Shown: positions 33,161 to 45,100 of the stretch, piece after piece
How positions within the stretch are numbered: the stretch's first letter is position 1
How the letters are laid out: the number at the start of each line of letters is the position of its first letter
Origin: Luidia sarsii
Lineage: Eukaryota; Echinodermata; Asteroidea; Paxillosida; Luidiidae
Direction of reading: 5' to 3'
Assembly: GCA_949987565.1 (NCBI GenBank)
Contig: OX465102.1
Location: 17,744,968-17,808,967, forward strand
DNA length: 64,000 bases
Notes under the pieces: generated by a model
What the model was told of the DNA's origin: nothing
The model's input: the letters and a program-made list of their open reading frames with translations, nothing else
Database searches by the model: none
Position numbers and translations under genes: made by a program

Positions 33161-36100
33161 CTGCAGAAATTGGTTTGATAAGAATTCAGTACGTTACTAA
33201 ACTTGCTGATCAGTACAGTCGCTTCACTGTAAGAAGAGCACGGGCATAACATAACATAACACCATTCTGGACTTAGTGATATACCAAAATGTTACAAACT
33301 GCTTACTGACTAAAATTGCCAAAATGCAAATCTCAAAATTGAGTGGGCCTGGCGTTTCGATCCTAGCAGGACCTTTCTCAAAGGCAGAGAGAAAGGTCCT
33401 GCCTTTCTCTGCCTTTGAGAAAGGTCCTAGAAGGATCGAAATGTCAGGCCCACCATTCTGGCCAGTGTAATGTGTGCAGCTGTTAGTGGACTGGAGAAGA
33501 GGGCATGCAATAGCATCTAATAAGGCCAAGATCAACTTCAACTTGGAGCGAACGCACTGTATACAATTTCTCAAAGAAAGGAATGATATCTAACCCTTTT
33601 ACAACCCTGTTGGGAGTCATAAATGTAATTTGTGACACCTCGAGTTGAAGCAACCCAAAAATGTTGCAGAATGACCAGAAATTTACAGATCTTAAATTTT
33701 TTGAGACCTGGAAGAGTGATCCTAGTAAGGCCCTTCACAGGGGGCAGAAAAAGGACCGGCTTTGAAACAGATCCTGCTCAGATTGAAATGTCAGGCCCTA
33801 AGCATTTTTTTAGATCCACACTTACTTCGATGCCCAAGTTGTAGTAGTAACGCAAAGTTGGGACATCTGTGACAGAGAAAAGGACACATATGATGCGGGT
33901 TAGTTCCAAATGCCTGATACTCTGCAGAGAGATATAGGATTAGCTTTTGGACAACGGATTCCAATGAAATCATAATGATACCAACATCACAAAAGTTATG
34001 AGGACAAAATAATCTTCATTCAAGAAGGAGTGTGGCAAGGATAAGTGCTTAATAGTGTCACCGCACACCTTCCACTCAGTATTTCCACCATGCAAACCTT
34101 CAAGTCTTATCTAATCTTCATTCAATTTTTTAAAAATGCATTACACATCTGGCCACTGATTCTCGTGTCTGATTTGCTCAGGGCTAAGAAAATCATGAGA
34201 GATGATGTGGAAGTATTTGTTCTTACCCGATAGTGGAAGGTCATAGCCACTGGGGTCCCTGGATGCTGTAGCACTCGCATTGACTGGCCCGGTCAGATTG
34301 TCTGTCACTGGCAAGCACAACGGAAACAAGTTTAGAGAATCCACTTTGTACTGGACCGTCTAGTCCAAACAAAATAATTTCTAACAAACATTGCTGAGAT
34401 CTCACACAACTTAGAGGGCCTGACATTGTGACCCTAGCGAGACCTTTGAGAAGGAATCGATATGGCAGGCTCTTTAGATTTCTTGAGATTTGTATGATCC
34501 TGGACATTTCTGTCAGTGAATAGTTTGCAAGATTCTTTTACCACGTTGCCAAGATTTGAATGGTCCAGGGTTTAGCTTTCTATATCATGTCTATGGCCTG
34601 CTAGGATCAGAAGGTCCTGCTAGGATCAGAAGGTCCTGCTAGGATCACAAGGTCCTCCTAAGATCAGAAGGTTCTGCTAAGATCAGAAGGCCCTGTTAGG
34701 ATCAGAAGGTTCTGCTAGGATCAGAAGGTTCTGCTAGGATCAGAAAGCCCTGCTAGGATCAGAAGGTCCTGCTAGGATCACAAGGTCCTGCTAGGATCAA
34801 AAGGCCCTGCTAGGATCAAAAGGTCCTAATAGGATAAAAAGGTCCTACTAGGATAAAAAGGTCCTGCTAGGATCAAAAGGCCCTGCTAGGTTCAAAAGGC
34901 CCTACTAGGATCAAAAGGTCTGAAAATGGCCTTACACGGGATGACGAGCGGATAGAGAGGAATTCCGATGGGCATGGGTGCGGAGTAGCTGGGCATCATG
35001 GGCACGGTGGGAGGGGAAGGGGTGTTGCCAGCCGAGGGGCAAGGGTTGCTGCCGCTGGTGCTCAGGGTGGAGTCCGACGAGTGCCACTTGGCCGGCGGTG
35101 GGGTGCTGTTGACGTCATGGTGAACACCTCCGTTCTCCCGGAACTGTTGATGATTGGTGGACTGGGAGCACTCCTTACCGTATTGATTCTGATTCAGGAA
35201 GAAGAAAAAACATCATCAAGACAATTCGACCAATTTGTATGATTTGATAAGATTCAAAACATTTGATTTGTCAAACAAACCAAGAAAAACTTACTGGGAA
35301 CTTTTTAACAATTTTTTTAAAATGGCAAATAAAACTTTGGCTGGAGCGGGACTTGAACCCGAGAGCTCTGGATTAAGGTACCAGTGCTCTTCCATCTGAG
35401 CTATCCAGCCCTTAGATGGCGGCCTACCCAAATGCCAAATAGTCAACTACCGGTATATCTTTGCCGGGATGGGGGTGCCAGTCAGAAGCAATTCAACCAT
35501 ATCTCCAGCCGTATATCTCCAGCCGTATATCTCCAGGGATCAGACCCCCGCTTTCATTCAGATGCAAACAACTAATTGTTGTAAACCTTTGCCAATTTCT
35601 CTAACAGTTGATTTGGCATTTTAATAAGATTATCAATGGTGGGCAACATTTTATCTATGGTTGGTGAAAATATCAACTGGTATTGTTATTTATCAATAAA
35701 AACCAAGCTGCTTGAAAATGGTTGTACCAGAAATGAAACATCATAAAATTATATATATTTTTCAAAATTATTAAAATTTCAGAAATTAAACCCAAAGAAG
35801 TTCAGGGGAAAAATGTATACCACAACTTTTTGCCCCTTTTGCTGAATCAACCATAACGGCCTCGACCAACTTTAGTAGTCATGTGGTACAACTATTTGCA
35901 TTAGATAGCTGGGGTTGACGGTTCGAATTGTGCGTGAGCTGCCTGCAGTTTTTAAGCAGCCAATAACAGTACAGAGCATAATGCCAGCAACACTATGGTA
36001 TGGACAATCTCAAAAGAGTAGGTTATAGATTTATCAGAAAATACTTGACAAAATGTTCTACCTTTACTTTACCACTGGTGAACACAAGGCACTAGATAAC

Positions 36101-39100
36101 AAGAACTCTTGAATGAGAGTTGAATATGACTGGAGGGCACAAAATTATATCACTGCATAGTTGGTTGCCTAGTAGTTTTTTGATCTTTCTAACAATCATC
36201 ATGCCATATTTAAGAGAGCCATCTCCAAATAACTGTACCTTTCCAGAGTTGTGTCTCCCTGCAAGTAGAAAAAAATCACAGTCAGAAATGGCTCATAATC
36301 TGGTTCTGTCTGTTAGTTGTGAGTTTGTACACCGCAAAACAGCCTATTTATTTTCAACAGGCAATTGGGAAAGCACTGAGCAATAGTGTTTCATCACATG
36401 TCCAATAGGCCAAACCCTTGTTGAGGGTGCCAGTGCCAAATTATATTACATCTATCATGCCAGAAGGACAAATACTAAGGGAAGGAGATTCTCCAACAAT
36501 AGTCTAAAGAGCATTACCATTGTCATGTACTGACATCTCCTGGAACTGTGTCTGAAGTCCATCATTGTGCATTGTTCCTCTTCCTTTGAAGGAGAGACAC
36601 AGCAAATAAACATTTTGGTATTACTCATTCATTCATTTATTCATTCATTCATCTTTAAAAATTAAACTAGGGGCTGGATGAGCTCAGGAGATATGAGTGT
36701 TGGTACCTTCAGCCAGAGGCCTTGGGTTCAAGTCCTGGTCCAGTCAAGCTTTCTCTATCTAACAAAAAATGAATCCAGCTTGATTGTTCTGGTCCATTAT
36801 TCCTCCACCGCTCTGATCAACCACCAGCTGAATACTTTGTTCAACCATTGGTTGACTATTTTGATAACCTGATTTCTAGGCTTTTTTCTTGAAGTTCTAT
36901 CAATGTTGCTGTGCAAGCTCTCATGCTGCATGCCCCTGCGTTCGTGAGATTATTTTGATTTCCCACCAGTGCTGTTTGTCAGGTCTAACCATAGCTGGTA
37001 GTTTTGGCCTTGATAAAAAAAAAATGTGAAAAGAGATTTCAGTTCTCTCTTGAAGATATCTAAGGATGTAATTCAATGGAGTGAAGGTGTGAGTTCATTC
37101 CAACTGGCAGGCGCTGCCCTGGCAAAGGCACACTGACTGTTGGATAATTTTGGTCATTTCAAATCAGCAAGCAGTTCACACCATTTTTTTTGTTGACTTC
37201 ACCTTCAAACATGTGGACCGGTGAGGGTGTGTTGATTCTCTGTATGGGCGAGGTGCTCTTACGTCCGTCCTTCCTGAACTTTTCCCACAGGTTGACTGGG
37301 CTTGCTGCATTGATACGGCCACCCTGGTGTCCCTGGTGAAAGTGAAATGTATGGGAAAAAATTGAATGCAACCAAGCTCCAAATTAGCAGCTGGGGCTAA
37401 TGCTACAGCTGTGGATACAAGCACAAATGCCTGTGACTGTTCTGAGGCACATATTAATTCAATGAGTTTTTGCCCTGCTCGACGTGACAAACACTGAATG
37501 CTCAGTGCATTCAGTATATATCACGTCGAGCAGGGCAAAGCCTTATTGAATTACATTCTTCTCGATGCAAACATCATGTTATATCTATGGGATAGATTAA
37601 TTATAGCCAATTCCATGGCCTTCGCTGATACCACAAAAAAAGGTTTGATTGCATATGTCAGAAGTAGAACTTTACAGAAGTCCTTGAATGAAACAGAAAC
37701 TTATAGGTGATCAAAGTCTCTATTCTTTAGCAAGGACAGGGATCAAAGAGAGAGAGCCAGAGTTTTTGGAAGTGCGCAAAATCTGGGCTTAAGCTGATAC
37801 TCAGAGAGTCACGAGCAAGATTTCATGTCAGATGTAGAAATCATTATGAGACCTCGAGACACAAAGTTGTGGGGTTTGACGGCCACGGCCAATACTGATT
37901 GCAGAAGGGAGAAGAAGGAGTAATAGGAGTCGGATGCCTGAACTTACAGGCAGAGCAGGGAAGGATGAGGAGTCTCTGTCCTGGAGCTCAAAGAGGGCGA
38001 GTGAATCTTCCAAGGCTCTCTTTTCCTCGTACTCTTCTTGGCTCATACTTGCGTGCATGTTGTGATTGCAACGTCCAGAGCCTCTGCCTCTCCTAAGGAT
38101 AAACAAGGCAGCAACCAGAAAAGTTTCTGTCTAAGGCTTTTGAGAAAAGGTCCTGCTTGGATCCAAACGTCAGGCCCTCTAACTTTTGAGATTTATGTAT
38201 TGCAGGTTATTTTAGTCAGTGAGCAGTTTGCAGCAGTTTTAGTATTAACTTCACAAAAAATGGATGTTAAGTTAAGCTGGATGGTGTCCCCATTGGCCCA
38301 TCGGTCTCTTCCAATGCTTTCAATGGCAGATCACAGTGTTCATTTTCTTTGCTTGTTACTACACAAGGTATAAAACAGCCAATTTCATAGAGCTGCTTGT
38401 GAAATAAAATCTTACTTTTAAAAGCATTTAAAAGAACGCTGATTTATAAAGTGAGGGTACCAGACAAGGGCTAACATGCATTTTACTTTTGAAAAAAAAA
38501 CAATAAAAGCAAACAATAAAAGCAAACAATATCACATGAAAGTATGGACAGCTATCCTGTTCTGCTAAGGAGGGCATTTCAAACTTCACTGCAAGCATCA
38601 TACACAGCTCTTACGTGTAGATACTGGCCCAAGATCACTTGATCTTGCCGGTACAATTTCACAATGTGATGGGAACATAGGCCCTTTTTCAAAATAGGGG
38701 CTAGGCTCGGGTTTGGGCTACTTTTGACTACAGTGAATACTCCACACAGAACAGGGTTGCAATCCTTGAGATTCTGCGATAAACCAGAGCCTGTACTTTA
38801 CAGATTTTGTCTGACGGGTGATCGGACAAAGCCTAAGCCTGATCCAGGGACTTGTAAAGTGGCCACAGTGTAAAGAGGTCACAGTCATGACGTACTGGTA
38901 TGGGGACGTGGGTCTGGGGCTTTGTCGTTCGTGCGGCATCAGCGGTCGAACGAATGGCGTTTGCTGCTGACCGGGGTCGTATCCTTGGGAACCGTTGGGC
39001 GGTGATGGGGAGGAGAAGCGGCAGCCGTACAGCTGGTTTAGGTTCTGGTTCATCTGTGCGCACTTCCTGGGGACACGGCTTTTCATTCTGTACATCTCTA

Positions 39101-42100
39101 TTGTATGGAACAGGCAAGGCACCGGATGTTTATGAAAGAGAGGTAGACAAATAAAGTCCCTGTTATAATTCAAATCAATTATTGTTGGGTTTAGCTTCTC
39201 TCTTAAGATGCTGTATGGGGCTCTTTTTCCAACAACCCATCTCAGTCCCCAGCTCCAGCTTCGTCTCTGTTATCCAAAAGCCAAAAACAGTTTTTTTGGG
39301 GGGGGGTTTTATCATCAAGTTTAAAATTGGGAGTTTTTTCATTTAAGGTGCAATCTTCAAAATCGAAGTCAAAGACCTCCCGCTTTCATACCTTTCAAAA
39401 TGGATGAAAGATGGAAAGACAAAGCTGGAGCCTGGGACTATGCCGGGATTTGGCAGGCCCTTGGTGGAAGCTCATTCTCAGTACGTGCACATTGTTCTGA
39501 GCACCCGTACGACTTCCAAAAAGGACCGAAGTGTCTTAAAAGCACGCCAGCTTAACAAGGCTCTTATGCCACAGTTCAAACATCGCTACTTTCCAGCCGA
39601 CAACTCATCTTCTTGACAATGACATCATTACCTGAATCACTTGGGATGCCGTTGGTAAACTTCTGATAATAGCCTCCCATATTCTTGTAGTTCCTGACAC
39701 CCAAGGGACTCCAGGGCCGGTGGGGACTGACAGAATCCAGTGGCTTCAAATTCTTCATGGGAATGGTGTGCCTAAAAACACAAGCTTTTGTTAATAAAAC
39801 TTGAAGGCATGCACAGTGGAAATAATTATGTGGACATTTTTCAGTGACACCAGGTCGGTCAACTTCTGTGAGATCGAGTGTGGCTGTGAGAAGATCTCAT
39901 CACTCAACTGGCACTCACTGTCCAAAACATTGAGTCACCGGCTCTTTGCAGAACCAAACTCATTCTCAAATGAGATGACTCACATAAGTAATCACTGCAA
40001 ACTTTCCGTATTCAAAATCAGTTTTATTCATCTTTTAAAGCATAATTTATGGTCAAAATACTGGCTGAGAAAAGGTTTAATTTAGAACTCCAAGATCATA
40101 TCAATCTTTGGAAGTGTTAAATGAGAGTTCAGGCTATTCATGGTGTAGATAGCAAGTCTGGAATAATTTGAGGTGGCCACACATTCCTTTTGAGCATGTT
40201 CAGAGCCAAATATTTTCACAAAGCAATGAGTTGTACACTGTGACAATGCACACTATTCCTTACTTGGCAGTAGTTGTCCAAATCAGCACATATCATGATC
40301 AACAGGGGAACTGGTACAGAATGATGAGTAAAGGCATGAACAAGAAATTGAACACTATGCCGTGGTTTGGAAGAGTTATCGGTGTCTAAGTATAAGAATT
40401 TGATTTATTAATCTAGACCCTTTAGGATGTCTTCTTAAAATCTAACTCTTAAAAATGAGCAAGAACTCACTTTTCCCCCAAATCTTCGATGAAGACTGTG
40501 ACCGGACCGTTGTTAGACGTAACATCTTGAATGTGAGCACTGTACAACTTCTTAGGGTCGTCAAGGAATACCTAATGGGCGAAGCGATATTGGACAAAAT
40601 AGAAACAAATGTTAAACACCAACAATCATCCAACGGTTTTTTTCTGCTAACTGATTCTATGTCCAAAGCCTTATGCATCAAATTGAATCTGTTTGTTCCA
40701 AACTAAACTTCTAATGGCTCAATATGGAGCGACTTCTAACCTATACGAGCTTGGAAACGTGGGGTATCACTATCGCAGACTTAAATCTCTGTCGGTGTGG
40801 TGAAATCCTGATGGTCATGTCATCAATGATCATAATCTAATAGGTCCGCACTTGCCAAACACTGAACTTGATTGAAATCCAGACTCACTGTGATGTCATC
40901 AATGACCGTAATCTGACCGGTCCATCCCGTCAACTCCCTGAATTTGATAATCCTGAATGCCTGATCTGGTGATAAACTCGCCAACAGCCAGCTTTGAATG
41001 TCTTGTGATGTAGTCCACATTCAAAAAAAATAACAAAATTCTACTCTATTTACTTTGGTGCTCTTAAGGAATTTCTCTCGAAAGATGCTGATCGCCTGCC
41101 TACCTACCTGACACTTGTCCCCAGGAATGTACTGCATACCAGAAGCCAGCAGATAGTCCTGTTGCTGTTGCTCTGTTGAAAGCAGAGAGGCAGGGAACTG
41201 TCAGATTTCTGCACTCAAAAGAGGGTACAGGAAATGACATTCCTCTCAGACAGAAGAAAGCTATGAGTCGCATCCACAGTGCTTTCCAAAATTGCTGTAT
41301 TTCTTGAGAGTAGGATCTTGCCTGTTTCAGGACAAACTTCATTTCTGCCTCTCTCAGCTTCTACTTTCTTTACAAATTCTTACAAATTCTTTCTTTACAA
41401 ATTCTTTCATCCGGGGGGACTCAAATGTAAACAAAACAGACTGACAATGTCATCTCTCACCCTTCCTTGCTTCATTCCAGGTATCAAACTCTACGTTCCG
41501 GTAGATCTCAGGATCTAAGGCTTTGGCGACCCTGTAAGGAAGAGGTGGTCTCTTCTTCTCCTCATGGTATCGACCAAAACGCTCTCTCGGATCCTAGGGG
41601 GGGGGAGACAGGATTAAAAACTGTAGCTAGCGGTGACTGTCATTCATCTCATGACCTCAGGTAAATACATGAGTGGTCAGAGAGTCAACAAAAGCAAGGC
41701 TTAAAGTGATATACAAAAATGTTGCAAACTGCTTACTGACTAAAATTACCAAAATGCAAATCTAACAAATTAGGTGGGCCTTGCAGGACCTTTCTCAAAG
41801 CCTTTGAGAAAGGTCCTGCTAGGATCGAAACATCAGGCCCACTAATTTTTTTTTGATTTGGACATCACCACTTCCAGTCAGAAGTTTGCAACTTTTTTTT
41901 ATATTACTTTACAATTACATTCAGCCTGAAAGTAAGAAAAAAAGACTGTAAACTGCTTACTGACTTAAATGGCAAAAAAATGTATCAGTTTCAAGACTTT
42001 CAGTAGGCCTATGTGATGAAAGTAAATCGTAAAAATATGGAGGACCTGACATATCAATCCTTGCATTATCTTTCTTAGCCTTTGAGAAAGCACCTGTCAG

Positions 42101-45100
42101 GATGGGAACCTCAGGCCTGCAAATTTTGGTAATTCTCATTCACACTGAAAATGATGCAAAACTGCTGCAAACTGTCTCTTGGAAAGGTCCTGCTATGATG
42201 GGAACCTTTGGCCCTTCTTGCGATTTACATCCAGTCTGCTTCTTTGGTCACGCTATCCCTGACCTTCCTCAATCCTCCATAATCCTCCGGGTTGTGTTGG
42301 AGGATTGTGAAGGATTGAGGCAAGTAAGACAATTTCCAGTTGGAGGATTGTGGAGGATTGAGGAAACATGCTACAATGAGATCTTGGAGAATAATGGAGG
42401 ATTAAGGAAGGTTGTCAAATTTCCACCGGAGGACAGGGGAGGACTGTGGAGGATTGAGGAAGGTTGTAAAATTTACACTGGAAGATTGTGGAGGATTGTG
42501 AAGTAACTAGTACAAGGGGGTGAGGGCTACTGGCAGTCTTGAAACTGATTGTCTCGAGTATTGGGCTTTTATTGAACGGCTTCCTGAATGTTCCAATACC
42601 CTTTCCCCTCCTACGTGGTCTCCTTCTGCATTCTCTCCTTCCCTCATCCCGTCGTTGCCATAGCTGCCGTCGCGCTTCATCTGCTTCTTGCCCGAGGCAC
42701 GGAGGATGTCCACCGCTTCGTCCACCTGCTTGGATAGCTTGAAGATGTCTCGGTACAGCAACTCGTAGATGACCGCTTTGAATGAGAAAGGTTAAACAAG
42801 ATATCTCCAGACTCATTGTTACGAGAATGCCCACTATGGGGTGCACCACTCTAAACATTATGATGCTAACTACACATCGGGTAGGGCAAGTACTCATTCA
42901 ATCGCATCCTCACTCATGTAAATCACTAGACAATCAGGCTAAGCACTAAGCGTTAGGTGCAAACTGCACATTAGGTAGGGCAAATTCTTGTTGAATTACA
43001 ATCTAAACGTTGCAATTCACTGCACAATCAGGCAAAGCACTGAGCATACAGTACTCCATGTCTGACAGGACAAACCCTTATTGAATTACAAAACTCTGAC
43101 GCATGGTACACAAGAAAGTTTCCGGTACATTACACAAAGCAAAGTCAATCAAGACTTCATTTTCCCACTTACATTGGCAGATGGCAGCATTCTCTTGGAA
43201 TCTTTTCGAAAACACGCTGTCATAGTGACTGCCGTGAGAGAAGCAGAGGATGACCTGAAAATCAAACAGTATTAGTCAGTGAGTCAAGCCCAGTATTAAA
43301 ACACGCTATCATTTGATCATGGCTTCACTAGTATCAATCTTTAAAATGGGCATGGCGTCATAGTATAAGGTATCCTCGTTCGGAAGTCAAAGGTCATGTA
43401 GCTACTTAACCAACCCTGTGCCAAGCAAGCACATACAAACTGCCCATTATCCATTGCTTTGTCATGGTTTGTTTTCGCCTCTGAGATGGTAGCATGGTGA
43501 CAGCAATGTATAACTTCCACTTGGGCACATTGCAATTTGCAAAGCACGGTGGGAGTTGGAATCTTGAATTTATTACATCGCAGGCCAAGGCAAATTGTTA
43601 GTTGTGAAAATGTTATAAAATGTAATAAGTAAAAAAAAGAGGCTACTGAGTGTATTGGGAATACAGCAGTGTAACCAAACCAAAATTGTAAATCTTGTAA
43701 ATAAAAATCAAGAATTTATACCTTTTCTTTGAATCCATTCTGAGTAACATTGAAAGCTCCTATTCCGGGATCTTGATAAACACAAAAGTCTCGCCTGATA
43801 AAAGAAAGTCACAGTACAGTCTATTAATTACAGCTCATGATTTGGTCAAATCTCTTTCACATTTTGAAAAAAGAAAAATGGCATTTGGGAATTTTAAAAA
43901 AAATTCAGAAATTCATGGTCAGTTTTTCCTTTATTTGTTTTGGACATCTTTTTTTTTTTTTAAATATGTCAGGTAATAATTCAATTACTGCCCTTGTGAA
44001 TTTTATGTCTCATAGATATAAATTCTGGTACGGACGTCTTAACCACTGGACCACCAAGCTGGTCGAGGTCGTGTGGTGGATTCGAATATTGTATAGCGGT
44101 GGGTACCGCGTTGCATCATAGATATAACATGATGTTTTGCATCCAGGAGAATGTAATTCAATGAGGTTTTGCCCTTGCTCGACGTGATAAACACTGAGTG
44201 CTCAGTGCTTTGCCCGGTGCCTGATAAAAATATTTCAGGCAGCTTGGGCGGGATTCGAACCCACGACTCCCAAATTCCAGTATGTCCGTATATATCAGGC
44301 ACCGGGTAAAGCACTGAGCACTCGGTGTTTATCACGTCGAGTAAGGGCAAAACCTCATTGAATTACATTCTCTTCGACGCAAGCATCAATATATCTATGA
44401 TGCAACGCGGTACCCACCCCTATACAATATTAAAATCCACCACACAACCTCGACCAGCTCGGTGGTCTAGTGGTTAAGACATCCATACCAGAATTTGGGA
44501 GTTTGAATCCTGCCCGAGCTGCCAGAAATATTTTATCAGGAACCGGGCAAAGCACTGAGCACTCAGTGTTTATCACGTCGAGTAAGGGCAAAACCTCATT
44601 GAATAAGGAATTTGTGTGAATGATTTCCTGATTTATCATCCAACTTACTTGTACATGAGAGATAAAGCACTTATTTCCACTTGGCCGGCCCACTCCTGAA
44701 ACACAAAAAGTAGAATAACTTGGCTTAACAATCCATCCATCATCTATGTACTTTTGAATTAACTTCCTCTTTCAAAAGCTATGCAACAACAATGGCATTG
44801 ATACCAAAGTGTCGTTTCAATTTTAAAGCTGGCATGCAGTATTCATCAATGGCTGAATGAAATATATGAGGTCTATAGTTTATCAAATCCTATTTTTTAG
44901 AAATGTAGATACAAAAATGTTGCAAACTGCATACTGACTAAACCTTAAACCTTGACCAAAAATTATGAGATATGCACTTTGGTCAGTTCTAGCCAGTTAG
45001 CAGTTTGAAATATTTTTGTATATAATTACTCATAAATTTAGAGGGCCTGACATTTCGAACCTAATAATAGGACCTTTCCCAAAGTAGGACCTTTTTTTTT

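Noticed and set aside
35339..35410. Functional tRNA gene
   Set aside because: It folds well, but the anticodon loop is atypical and several degraded relatives are present, so a SINE head is more likely.
40823..41020. Minus-strand frame with [17 protein letters not shown] as an OTUD4 exon
   Set aside because: The flanking exons at 41108 and 40571 join in phase and together give the expected Tudor-like segment. This frame has no needed place, and its 'tgtgatgtcatcaatga' words recur just nearby as a local repeat.
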